This document shows, in pieces, positions 6,548 to 13,502 of a stretch of DNA of 15,475 nt (the stretch's first letter is position 1; each line of letters begins with the position of its first letter). Below the pieces are notes generated by a model. That model had not been told where the DNA came from. It searched no databases and worked only from the letters and a program-made list of their open reading frames with translations. The stretch covers positions 1 to 15,475 of the forward strand of contig JARRJY010000074.1 in assembly GCA_037388705.1 (NCBI GenBank). Direction: 5' to 3'. Made by a program: the position numbers and the translations under genes. The stretch is from JARRJY01 sp037388705. Its GTDB lineage: Bacteria; Pseudomonadota; Gammaproteobacteria; UBA6429; Thiohalophilaceae.

Positions 6548-7843
6548 ATGGATAAGGATAAAGAAAAGGTAAGTTGCTCATTTTGTGGCGTTGAAAAATC
6601 GGCCAACACACCTCTAATAGCGGGTCTTGATGGTTTTATATGTGAGGCATGTGTCACTCTTGCCAACCAGGTGGTCACCAGCTGGGGACGTAAACGTGAA
6701 CTGGAAAAAATACATGGTCCTCTTCCTACACCTTCGGCAATTAAGCAACACCTCGATCAGTATGTTATTTCTCAGGATGAGGCAAAATCAGTATTGTCAG
6801 TCGCTGTATATAACCACTATAAGCGTTTAAAAAGTGAAAGTGGTGAATTTCCATCATTAGCCGACGATTATGATGTTGAATTGAGCAAGTCGAATATTCT
6901 CTTACTTGGCCCATCAGGAACAGGAAAAACACTATTGGCAAGTACGCTTGCCAAGATGATCGGTGTGCCTTTTGTCGTCGCTGATGCAACCACATTAACC
7001 CAGGCAGGATATGTTGGTGAAGATGTTGAGAGCGTGTTGGTCAGATTGCTGGATGTTGCCGAGGGCAACGTAGGTCGTGCCGAATGGGGCATTGTTTATA
7101 TTGATGAAATCGACAAGCTTGCCAGGAGTTCCGAATCTGCAACTTCAGTGCGTGACGTTTCTGGTGAAGGTGTTCAACAGGCTTTGTTAAAACTTGTCGA
7201 GGGTTCGAAAGTAAAAGTTTCACCAAAAGGGCGTAGTAGAGAAGGTGGGGAACAAGTTGACGTAGATACTTCCAATATTCTGTTTATCGTAGGTGGTGCT
7301 TTCACAGGTGTCGAAAAAATTATTGAGAAACGAGTAAAACCGAAGGGCGGGGCTATTGGTTTTCATGCCGATGTTACTGACGAAAATGATACAGATACAG
7401 ACGAAAATAAACAGTTACTACATGAAATAAATTCCGATGATCTACGTTATTTTGGGCTGATACCGGAGTTTATTGGGCGATTCCCGGTAGTTTGTGCATT
7501 GGAAGCACTTGATGAAGATGCCCTGGTTAAAATATTAACCGAACCACGTAATTCGCTTATCAAGCAGTATCAGAAACTCTTTGCTTATGACAATGTCCGG
7601 CTTGAATTTACTGATGAAGCTATTCATGCCATCGCACGTAAAGCAATGGAAAATGATACTGGCGCGCGTGGTTTGCGAAGTGTACTTGAAAGTTTACTGC
7701 GCCAGGCCATGTATGATATTCCTTCACGATCCGATGTAAATCACTGCCTGGTTAATGCTGGTGTGGTAGAAGGTAATGAAGCCCTGGAATTTTCCCTGAT
7801 CCCGGATGCTTCTGATGAATCTGCAGTATCTGACAAAATGTGA
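6548..7843 (+). CDS. clpX2: Nif-associated ClpX-like AAA+ unfoldase
   Basis: This is a hexameric ATP-driven unfoldase that would feed substrates to ClpP. In A. vinelandii a second ClpX encoded in the same place (ClpX2) affects NifB and NifEN levels, so a nif-specific proteolysis role is likely. From the ATG at 6548 (ribosome site TAGAGG at 6537-6542) the protein has 431 residues. The zinc-finger Cys are C10, C13, C32 and C35. Walker A is GPSGTGKT (121-128), the pore loop is GYVGED (154-159) and Walker B is IVYIDEID (182-189). The GLIPEFIGR arginine region ends at 311 and sensor-2 TGARGLR is at 371-377. The ClpP-docking IGF tripeptide is present at 270-272. The substrate-gripping RKH loop is altered: GRSREGGEQ replaces the usual GGRKHPQQE. 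An open frame extends upstream to 6485 inside nifM but lacks ClpX similarity. Confidence 0.93.
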   Translation: MDKDKEKVSCSFCGVEKSANTPLIAGLDGFICEACVTLANQVVTSWGRKRELEKIHGPLPTPSAIKQHLDQYVISQDEAKSVLSVAVYNHYKRLKSESGEFPSLADDYDVELSKSNILLLGPSGTGKTLLASTLAKMIGVPFVVADATTLTQAGYVGEDVESVLVRLLDVAEGNVGRAEWGIVYIDEIDKLARSSESATSVRDVSGEGVQQALLKLVEGSKVKVSPKGRSREGGEQVDVDTSNILFIVGGAFTGVEKIIEKRVKPKGGAIGFHADVTDENDTDTDENKQLLHEINSDDLRYFGLIPEFIGRFPVVCALEALDEDALVKILTEPRNSLIKQYQKLFAYDNVRLEFTDEAIHAIARKAMENDTGARGLRSVLESLLRQAMYDIPSRSDVNHCLVNAGVVEGNEALEFSLIPDASDESAVSDKM

Positions 7844-7905
7844 CACAAATGTCTCTCGACAGGTTAAGTTTACAGATATTTATATCCCGTTTCACATTGT
7901 CAGAA

Positions 7906-7911
7906 TATAAT
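7906..7911 (+). promoter_or_regulatory. Possible -10 element for the 78-residue membrane protein gene
   Basis: A perfect TATAAT lies 25 bases before the start at 7937, but no convincing -35 hexamer lies 16-18 bases upstream. The rest of the gap after the clpX-like gene shows no terminator. This is a weak call. Confidence 0.35.
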
Positions 7912-7936
7912 GAAGTGACTCATGGAGGGATGATTT

Positions 7937-8173
7937 ATGCAGTTATTCTTTGTAACTTTTGCAACCGTCATGCTTCGTGGAATTCAGCAACAAAATGTTA
8001 TACATGAACGTTATAAATGGGCACTGATTTTTAGTTTCCTCATTGCTATTGCAGAAGTCGGCCTGATCATGAATGTTGTGAATAAAGGCTGGCCATCGGT
8101 ACCTTTTGTTGGCTCGGGTGGAGCATTAGGTGTTATTTTATCAATGTATGTACATAAGCGATGGCTTAGGTAA
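7937..8173 (+). CDS. Small membrane protein of unknown function
   Basis: This is a 78-residue hydrophobic protein with an excellent ribosome site (GGAGG at 7924-7928, 8 bases before the ATG), so it is very probably translated. A short hydrophobic N-terminus leads into a polar QQQNVIHERYK stretch. Two clear membrane segments follow: about 28-48 (WALIFSFLIAIAEVGLIMNVV) and about 56-73 (a Gly-rich FVGSGGALGVILSMYV). The C-terminus is basic (HKRWLR). I do not recognise a function. The Gly-rich second segment and overall layout recall small phage-encoded membrane proteins, but no other phage gene is nearby. It lies 93 bases after the clpX-like gene, so it could be a late nif-operon member or a separate gene. 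Confidence 0.75.
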   Translation: MQLFFVTFATVMLRGIQQQNVIHERYKWALIFSFLIAIAEVGLIMNVVNKGWPSVPFVGSGGALGVILSMYVHKRWLR

Positions 8174-8233
8174 TACATTGCAGGATAAACAACTGACAAA
8201 GCAAAAATTCTTAGATCTTCTTTAGAATTAAAC

Positions 8234-8255
8234 CCAGTTACTTAACAGTAACCGG
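8234..8255. terminator. Hairpin between convergent genes, possible bidirectional terminator
   Basis: GTTACT (8237-8242) and AGTAAC (8247-8252) form a 6-bp stem with a TAAC loop, extended by CC/GG after one mismatch. It lies between the convergent ends at 8173 and 8273. There is no good U-tract on either side. A weaker AT-rich repeat (AATTCT...AGAATT) precedes it near 8207-8229. Confidence 0.4.
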
Positions 8256-8272
8256 ATTTAGCATTGAATGAG

Positions 8273-8704
8273 TTATGTCTTTACCTCACACCCATACCTG
8301 TCCGTCTTTATGCCACGGGGTGTGTTTGGACACTTGTCCCGGTAATCAGGGGTACCATCCGCATCACTATGTTTAGGACATCCATTTGCTGCAATGCCAC
8401 CTGAAAGTGACAGGGGAGTATCATCTGGACAATAGTCCTTGCTATTAACGATACCGTCACCATCATTGTCCAGTTCACATCCTGATGAATTAACAGGGAA
8501 CGCTTTTACTCCAGGTTCAAGACGTTCTGGATTGACTGCATACTGGTATTTAAAGTTTGCTGGTAACTTTTTTAACTGCGCCGTGTTTGGGCATTTATCG
8601 TTAGCATCACTAATGCCATCGTGATCGTTGTCGAACGCGTGTGCGTAATGGCTCAATAGCATACTAACCACTAATCCCAACATTACTAAAATGGAACGTT
8701 GCAT
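8273..8704 (-). CDS. Secreted thrombospondin type-3 repeat (Ca-binding) protein
   Basis: This is a 143-residue exported protein. Starting at the ATG 8704-8702, it has a signal peptide MQRSILVMLGLVVSMLLSHYAHA, then mature FDNDHDG. Three Asp-rich calcium loops are visible: DNDHDGISDANDKC (25-38), DNDGDGIVNSKDYC (79-92) and SDADGTPDYRDKC (113-125). Six Cys (38, 76, 92, 109, 125, 139) alternate loop-Cys and GC-Cys, which suggests three disulfides. Such repeats usually precede an OmpA-like peptidoglycan-binding domain; here that domain is absent and the protein stops after the third repeat. The frame extends upstream to 8725, but the ATG at 8704 lies one base after the stop of the DUF2202 gene (TAAAATG), so the two are coupled. 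The role is unknown; periplasmic or surface calcium binding is likely. Confidence 0.85.
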   Translation of the reverse strand: MQRSILVMLGLVVSMLLSHYAHAFDNDHDGISDANDKCPNTAQLKKLPANFKYQYAVNPERLEPGVKAFPVNSSGCELDNDGDGIVNSKDYCPDDTPLSLSGGIAANGCPKHSDADGTPDYRDKCPNTPRGIKTDRYGCEVKT

Positions 8705-8705
8705 T

Positions 8706-9413
8706 TTAGCGTCCCAGGATGGCATCGACTTCTTCCTGTGTCAGGTACTGTGCCTGGTAGTTTCCTTCACCAATTACCGCTTCAATCTGACCCACATAGC
8801 TACGTAAATGATTCTCCGACCCATCAACCAGCGAGCTGTAGGCATTTTGAATGGCACGTTCATCAGTATATTCCAGTCCGCAAGGATTGTTGTAACCGGC
8901 CTTAACCATCACAGCAGGACAAACAACAATATCATTCATATCCAGTTCTTCAATTAAGGCACCAACATACAGTGCATCCAGTTCACTGTTGGAACCCTTT
9001 GCAACCAGTTCGGCATACTTCTGCATAAAGTACCAGCCCCATTCAGTTCCACTGAACAGGCCAATGCTGGCAGGAAGGTCATTCGCATCCGGGTTTGGAT
9101 CGGGCAGGCCAAATTGTTCTAATTTATCGCGAATGGTGTCGGTATGTGTTTGTTCAGACCTTGTCGCAATGGTGGAAAACACGGGTTGTTCCGGGTACAT
9201 TTCTGCAAATGTCAGGTAGACATCACGCGCCAGTTTCTCTTCTTCACGCATAAACGTCAGGTGAGATGCTTCGGTTGCATCAAGCGTTGAAGATACAGAT
9301 CTTGGTGATGAATTTCCGGTATTTGCAGGGCCTTTGGCTGAAACATTGATGGATACAGTGAACAGGGAAATCAGTGTTACTAATGCCAGGGAAAATTTAT
9401 GTTTGAGTTTCAT
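8706..9413 (-). CDS. Secreted DUF2202 ferritin-like protein
   Basis: This 235-residue exported protein has signal peptide MKLKHKFSLALVTLISLFTVSINVSA, cleaved before KGPAN. The body matches the DUF2202 family, a four-helix ferritin-like fold: FMREEEKLARDVYLTFAEMY (54-73), SEQTHTDTI (86-94), ALYVGALIEELDMNDI (147-162) and a late SLVDGSENHLRSYV helix (194-207). Acidic and His residues in these helices (E57-E59, E87, H90, E155, E156, H202) are plausible metal ligands. A Cys pair (C165, C178) lies in a short insertion, where I expect most family members to have none. Function in the family is not established; metal or redox handling is inferred from the fold. It is the first gene of a two-gene unit with the Ca-binding protein downstream, behind a perfect FNR box. 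Confidence 0.88.
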   Translation of the reverse strand: MKLKHKFSLALVTLISLFTVSINVSAKGPANTGNSSPRSVSSTLDATEASHLTFMREEEKLARDVYLTFAEMYPEQPVFSTIATRSEQTHTDTIRDKLEQFGLPDPNPDANDLPASIGLFSGTEWGWYFMQKYAELVAKGSNSELDALYVGALIEELDMNDIVVCPAVMVKAGYNNPCGLEYTDERAIQNAYSSLVDGSENHLRSYVGQIEAVIGEGNYQAQYLTQEEVDAILGR

Positions 9414-9555
9414 GGGGGGACTTCACTCTCTATATTAAAAATACATCTATGGATTGCACAACTTTGTATATGTGGTGTGCCAGCTCTATTTCAAGTTTCA
9501 ATGGTTCATTGTGCTTGAACAGTGTTGAATTTAGAGGTGGGGATAAGATGTTTTA

Positions 9556-9569
9556 TTGATCTATATCAA
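9556..9569. promoter_or_regulatory. FNR/Anr-type binding site
   Basis: TTGATCTATATCAA is a perfect TTGAT-N4-ATCAA. On the minus strand a TAAATT at 9533-9528 is centred 32 bases away, placing the box at about -41.5 from a predicted start near 9521. That is the classic activating position for the DUF2202 unit. The fit toward the plus strand is poorer. Confidence 0.75.
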
Positions 9570-9671
9570 TAACTGGCTTCATGGAGAATTTCATAGAGCA
9601 TGAATTTTTTTGATTCTTGAACTGACGCACAATTTTAGAACTGTAAGTGAACTTTTTTTAGTTTTAGTAGC

Positions 9672-9689
9672 ATTGGACAAAGGTCCAAT
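9672..9689. promoter_or_regulatory. Inverted repeat, candidate operator
   Basis: ATTGGAC-AAAG-GTCCAAT is a perfect 7-bp inverted repeat with a 4-base spacer. It is centred about 42 bases upstream of the start predicted from the TATAAT at 9711-9716, where no good -35 is present. A CRP/FNR-superfamily (TTGGA-N6-TCCAA) or Rrf2-type regulator is possible; the binding protein is unknown. Confidence 0.5.
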
Positions 9690-9710
9690 ATACATTCAAG
9701 TGATGTAACA

Positions 9711-9716
9711 TATAAT
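9711..9716 (+). promoter_or_regulatory. -10 element for the Met-rich protein gene
   Basis: A perfect TATAAT lies downstream of the inverted repeat with no recognisable -35, suggesting an activator-dependent promoter. The leader to the ATG at 9817 would be about 94 bases and contains the AGCCAGG/CCTGGTT hairpin. Confidence 0.45.
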
Positions 9717-9816
9717 TTTTCACACCAGAAATGGAAGCCAGGTTAAATAATTGAAATCTTCCTGGTTCATCATACAAAAAGTGGATGTATGTATCCGCTA
9801 CTCAAGGAGAACGATC

Positions 9817-10140
9817 ATGAAAAGATATACCTCAGCATTAATGGCAGCTTTACTGGGCGCAGGTATAATGCTCTCACCAATGGCACAAAGCCAGGAACAG
9901 GAAAGGGCATACGGCTGGCAGTTAATGACAGAGCAGGAACGTATGCAGCACCGTGAAACCATGCGAAACCTCAAAACCGAGCAGGAACGTGAGCGTTACC
10001 GTATGGAGCACCATAAAAAAATGCAGGAACGTGCAAAAGAAAAAGGCGTGACCTTGCCCGACATGCCTGGACCAAGAGGTAAAGGCATGAAAAATGGCAT
10101 GGGTAATGGTGGCGGCAAAGGAATGGGTAAAGGAAAATAA
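9817..10140 (+). CDS. Small exported Met/Glu/Arg-rich protein
   Basis: This is a 107-residue exported protein of unknown function. The ATG at 9817 follows AAGGAGA (9804-9810) and begins a good signal peptide (MKRYTSALMAALLGAGIMLSPMAQS). Longer open frame upstream to 9751 has no ribosome site. The mature part is highly charged and helical, with a visible internal repeat: LMTEQERMQHRETMRN (36-51) followed by LKTEQERERYRMEHHKKM (52-69), both built on a TEQER core. A VTLPDMPGPRG turn and a Gly/Met/Lys tail (GKGMKNGMGNGGGKGMGKGK, 88-107) complete it. The TEQER/HH/Met pattern recalls periplasmic metal- or stress-sensing helical proteins such as CpxP/Spy, but this is a resemblance only. It is transcribed divergently from the DUF2202 unit. 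Confidence 0.8.
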   Translation: MKRYTSALMAALLGAGIMLSPMAQSQEQERAYGWQLMTEQERMQHRETMRNLKTEQERERYRMEHHKKMQERAKEKGVTLPDMPGPRGKGMKNGMGNGGGKGMGKGK

Positions 10141-10158
10141 TCGCATCTTCCCCCAATT

Positions 10159-10188
10159 AGCCAGGTGCCTGCTACCATGTGCCTGGCT
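10159..10188 (+). terminator. Hairpin after the Met-rich protein gene
   Basis: AGCCAGG (10159-10165) pairs with CCTGGCT (10182-10188), and three further pairs (two of them wobbles) extend the stem inward. It starts 19 bases after the stop. No U-tract follows, so it may be a 3'-end-stabilising or factor-dependent structure rather than a true intrinsic terminator. Confidence 0.4.
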
Positions 10189-10214
10189 GTAACTCCTCAA
10201 AATTTCAGTAAATA

Positions 10215-10228
10215 TTGATCTAGGTTAA
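10215..10228. promoter_or_regulatory. Imperfect FNR-like site
   Basis: TTGATCTAGGTTAA keeps one perfect half (TTGAT) and three of five bases in the other. It is centred about 86 bases upstream of the start predicted for the outer-membrane protein gene. This is a low-certainty call. Confidence 0.25.
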
Positions 10229-10273
10229 GGATCTTATTCCTGCCATCTATCTATAATTTACACAATTTAACAA

Positions 10274-10301
10274 TTGGTATATATCTACTATTCCTTATAA
10301 T
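10274..10301 (+). promoter_or_regulatory. Sigma-70-type promoter for the outer-membrane/secretion locus
   Basis: TTGGTA (10274-10279) and TATAAT (10296-10301) are 16 bases apart. The start would be near 10308, giving a leader of about 70 bases. No terminator separates the outer-membrane gene from the transporter genes, so this promoter could drive all of them. Confidence 0.5.
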
Positions 10302-10310
10302 ATTTAATAT

Positions 10311-10338
10311 ACTTACTAAAGCTCAATTTATAGTAAGT
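10311..10338. repeat. Inverted repeat in the leader of the outer-membrane protein gene
   Basis: ACTTACTA (10311-10318) and TAGTAAGT (10331-10338) form a perfect 8-bp inverted repeat with a 12-base loop, immediately downstream of the predicted start near 10308. It could be an operator or an RNA hairpin. Confidence 0.5.
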
Positions 10339-10380
10339 GATTGTGTTTGAAAATCTAACAATAAAGCAGGCAGGTGCGGG

Positions 10381-11331
10381 ATGAAAAAGATAAAAACAAT
10401 ACCCTTTATATTAGTGGGTGTAATTGGTGTAAACTATACGTCGTACGCTGGCGAATTAAGCCAGGATCATGTGTCGCTTGATTTAACCATGCTTTCCCGT
10501 GATAGCAATAGTTCGGTTACCTATCTTTATGACAATAATGGTAACGTAAATGATGTTTCTGATGATATCCCATTAGCAACAAGTGATAATTTCAATGATG
10601 ATGCCGATACGGGTTATCGCTTATCAGGTAGCAAAAAGCTTTCCTCGAAATGGTCAATCAATGCTGGGTTGATGAGTAGCGAGATGAGTTACTCGGAAAC
10701 GATTACTGAGCCTGCGGGACAGTTAACTGTATTCCCGTTAAACAATACCGATCAATTTGATGCTGCGGATTCTGTTAAGACATCTTATGATTCGGATTTA
10801 TCATCCGAAGAAATTAACGCGGTCTATAATTTCAATGACAAGATTGATTTTATCATTGGGCTAGGTCACTTGAGCTTGGATGAGAAATTCAGAATTACCT
10901 CTGATGATACCACTGCAGCAGGCATCGGTACCTATACAATTAATACCGGTAACGATATGACAGGTTTTCATGCTGGAATAGCCATTAGCCACAAAGCTAC
11001 GGATAAGGTGGGACTTTATTTTGTGGGCAAGATCGGGTGGTATGATAATGATACGGATCAGAAGCAACGGGTAGATGATACGAGTTTACCACTGCGTGTT
11101 AATAGCGGTAGCGATAATGAATCATCCACGGTTTATGATATCCAGCTGGGGGCAAGCTATGATATTAATAAACAGTTGGCGGTGCGATTGAGCTATCAAC
11201 TTATTAGTATTTCCAACGTGGCCCTTGCATCAAGCCAATTTGATGTCACAAGTACAGGTACGAATGCAGTTAATGGCGATAATGATATTGACTGGGATGG
11301 ATTCAATCTTGGCGTTCGCTATACATTCTAG
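10381..11331 (+). CDS. Outer-membrane beta-barrel protein
   Basis: This 316-residue exported protein has signal peptide MKKIKTIPFILVGVIGVNYTSYA. Alternating amphipathic strands are visible throughout (WSINAGLMSSEMSYSET, KIDFIIGLGHLSLDEKF, KVGLYFVGKIGWYDND, QLAVRLSYQLISISN). Acidic, Asn/Asp-rich loops separate them, and the protein ends in GVRYTF, a C-terminal aromatic BAM signal. This supports a monomeric outer-membrane barrel; the strand count is not certain. It is not TolC-like, since there is no helical barrel sequence. It ends 42 bases before the transporter gene with no terminator between, so co-transcription is likely, and it may act as a surface partner of the secretion system. The family is not recognised. 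Confidence 0.82.
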   Translation: MKKIKTIPFILVGVIGVNYTSYAGELSQDHVSLDLTMLSRDSNSSVTYLYDNNGNVNDVSDDIPLATSDNFNDDADTGYRLSGSKKLSSKWSINAGLMSSEMSYSETITEPAGQLTVFPLNNTDQFDAADSVKTSYDSDLSSEEINAVYNFNDKIDFIIGLGHLSLDEKFRITSDDTTAAGIGTYTINTGNDMTGFHAGIAISHKATDKVGLYFVGKIGWYDNDTDQKQRVDDTSLPLRVNSGSDNESSTVYDIQLGASYDINKQLAVRLSYQLISISNVALASSQFDVTSTGTNAVNGDNDIDWDGFNLGVRYTF

Positions 11332-11373
11332 TAATTAAACATATCGAGGAATGCGAAGAGTTGACGATACCTA

Positions 11374-13494
11374 ATGATTGATGCGGTACAGCCGGGCAAT
11401 GCGTTATACCAGTGCCTGGCTTTAATCCTTAGGCTGTATAATAAATCGAGGACTATCGTTGAAGTCCTGGCAGGCTTGCCTGTGAATGATCAACAGCTAT
11501 CGCTTAAGGTATTCCTGCGTGCGCTGGAACGGGTTGGTATCAAGACCCAGATCAAGAAATTACCCCTGCAACAAATTCTCCAGGACTCATTACCCGCGGT
11601 TATTTTTCTGAATAATGGTGATATTGCCTTTGCCCTGGATTACTCCGAGAGTGACGGGAAAGTACACGCATTAAGCACGGATGGGAGTGAGAGCGAATTA
11701 TACCTGGACATTGATGAAGTTTCTGAACGTTATCTTGGTTATGCCACGATTATTCATGAAGACAGTGAGCTTGATAATATAAAAGATAATTACCAGGAAA
11801 CGGATTTTAATAACTGGTTCTGGAAGGTTATCTTCAAGTCATGGCGGATGTATCGTGATGTTTTAATTGCCTCGTTCATGATCAACGTGTTTGCTTTAGC
11901 CAGCCCTCTTTTCATTATGAATGTTTATGATCGCGTGGTACCAAACCATGCGCTTGAAACCTTGTGGGTCCTGGTAACGGGCGTATTGATCATATTTGGT
12001 TTTGATCTGGTGTTAAAAGTACTGCGGGGGTATTTCGTTGATATATCCGGCCGGCGTATCGATATGGAACTGTCAGCATTACTGTATCAACATGTGTTGG
12101 GAATACGCATGGCGAACAGGCCTGCCTCGGTGGGCGCATTCGCCAATCACCTGGATGAGTTTGAGAGCATCAGAAACTTTATAACCTCGGCAACTGTCAC
12201 CACGCTGATCGATTTACCATTCGTCATCCTGTTCCTGTTTGTGATCTGGTATGTCGGTGGTACGCTGGTGGTGATCCCCTTAATTGCGATTCCCATGATA
12301 CTGATATATGCATTACTGGTGCAGCCGGTCATCAAGCGTGCTGTACAGCAGGTGATGCAGGGGGCGGCGCAGAGAAATGCCACGCTGGTAGAAAGCCTGG
12401 TAGGTATCGAAACTGTAAAACTGCTAGGTGCGGAAAGCCGACAACAACACAAGTGGGAACAGGTTATCGATCATATTTCCAGGTGGTCGGTGCGCTCCCG
12501 GTTACTTTCCTCTTCTGTCGTCAATGCTGCGGTATTCCTGCAACAGATGACTACCATGAGTGTTGTTGCCTATGGTGTGTATTTGATTGCAGAAGGTAAC
12601 GTTTCCCTGGGTGGATTAATTGCAGCTGTCATTCTTACCAGCCGTGTACTGGCACCCATGGCACAGGTAGCTAGCCTGGCAACCCATTATCACCGGGTGA
12701 CAACCGCGATGAAAACCATGAAGTCGATATTTGACTTGCCAATGGAAAATGATCCTGGGCGCGACTACCTGGTACTTTCAAATATCAAGGGTGCCATCGA
12801 GTTTGAAAAAGTGACATTTTCTTATCCTGATCAGGCCACGCTGGCGCTGGATAATGTTTCTTTAAAGATAAAACCGGGTGAACATGTCGGCATCATTGGT
12901 CGAACAGGTTCAGGTAAATCAACCCTTGGTAAACTCATCGCGGGGCTATACCAGGAAAATACCGGTTTTGTTCGGGTGGATGGTATTGATGTTCGGCAAA
13001 TTGAACCTGTCGAGTTACGTGCCAGTATCGGCTATGTTCCGCAGGATGTTACCTTGTTTAATACCTCGATGCGCGAGAATATCCTGTTTGGTAACGCACA
13101 TGCCAGTGATGATCAATTGATCAAGGCTGCAGAATTATCAGGTGTCATGCCTATCATTAAAAAGCATCCTTCTGGATTTGATATGCCGATAGGTGAGCGG
13201 GGACTTAGCCTGTCTGGCGGGCAAAGACAGGCTGTTGCCATTGCCCGGGCAGTACTGAGCGACCCACCTGTTGTCATTATGGATGAGCCAACCAATTCAA
13301 TGGATAACGCTTCAGAATCAACATTCAAGCAACGCTTATCAATGTATATCAAAGACAAAACATTTGTTTTGATTACCCATAAGTCTTCGATGCTGGACTT
13401 GGTTGACCGTCTTATCGTGATTGAAGAAGGCAGGGTAATAGCTGACGGAAACAAGCAGGATGTAATCAAAGCATTACAGTCAATACAGCAATGA
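11374..13494 (+). CDS. Type I secretion ABC transporter, LssB/LapB type
   Basis: This inner-membrane permease-ATPase of a type I secretion system exports unfolded substrates, typically large RTX-like adhesins in the LapB group. Domains over 706 residues: an N-terminal C39-like domain (1-125) without catalytic Cys or His, so a docking rather than cleaving domain; a six-helix transmembrane domain (about 160-440) with the characteristic SPLFIMNVYDRVVPN (177-191); and an ATPase with Walker A GRTGSGKST (509-517), Q-loop Q557, signature LSGGQ (613-617), Walker B VVIMDE (633-638) and switch H669. The lone Cys in the C39-like part (C14 in LYQCL) aligns, by my reading, with the non-catalytic second Cys of true C39 peptidases. 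The ribosome site before the ATG at 11374 is weak. The adaptor gene follows within 8 bases. Confidence 0.93.
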   Translation: MIDAVQPGNALYQCLALILRLYNKSRTIVEVLAGLPVNDQQLSLKVFLRALERVGIKTQIKKLPLQQILQDSLPAVIFLNNGDIAFALDYSESDGKVHALSTDGSESELYLDIDEVSERYLGYATIIHEDSELDNIKDNYQETDFNNWFWKVIFKSWRMYRDVLIASFMINVFALASPLFIMNVYDRVVPNHALETLWVLVTGVLIIFGFDLVLKVLRGYFVDISGRRIDMELSALLYQHVLGIRMANRPASVGAFANHLDEFESIRNFITSATVTTLIDLPFVILFLFVIWYVGGTLVVIPLIAIPMILIYALLVQPVIKRAVQQVMQGAAQRNATLVESLVGIETVKLLGAESRQQHKWEQVIDHISRWSVRSRLLSSSVVNAAVFLQQMTTMSVVAYGVYLIAEGNVSLGGLIAAVILTSRVLAPMAQVASLATHYHRVTTAMKTMKSIFDLPMENDPGRDYLVLSNIKGAIEFEKVTFSYPDQATLALDNVSLKIKPGEHVGIIGRTGSGKSTLGKLIAGLYQENTGFVRVDGIDVRQIEPVELRASIGYVPQDVTLFNTSMRENILFGNAHASDDQLIKAAELSGVMPIIKKHPSGFDMPIGERGLSLSGGQRQAVAIARAVLSDPPVVIMDEPTNSMDNASESTFKQRLSMYIKDKTFVLITHKSSMLDLVDRLIVIEEGRVIADGNKQDVIKALQSIQQ

Positions 13495-13502
13495 GTATAT
13501 AA

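Larger units (their letters stand above)
9414..9816. other. Divergent intergenic region with candidate control sites
   Basis: About 400 bases without a convincing gene separate the minus-strand DUF2202 gene from the plus-strand Met-rich gene. It holds a perfect FNR-type box (9556-9569), a 7-4-7 inverted repeat (9672-9689), a TATAAT (9711-9716), and a leader hairpin with arms AGCCAGG (9736-9742) and CCTGGTT (9761-9767). Confidence 0.7.

Noticed and set aside
8699..9219. Plus-strand open frames opposite the DUF2202 gene
   Set aside because: They lack ribosome sites and family features and mirror a well-supported minus-strand gene.
9467..9482. Sigma-54 promoter on the minus strand before the DUF2202 gene
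   Set aside because: A TGGCAC is present, but the position of the -12 element reads ATATA instead of TTGCA.
9922..10200. Minus-strand open frames opposite the Met-rich gene
   Set aside because: They arise from the biased composition of the real gene and have no start signals.
11351..11376. Seven-codon leader ORF before the transporter gene (ATG at 11351)
   Set aside because: The GAGGA lies directly against the ATG with no spacing and the ORF has no coding character; the TAATG overlap may be chance.
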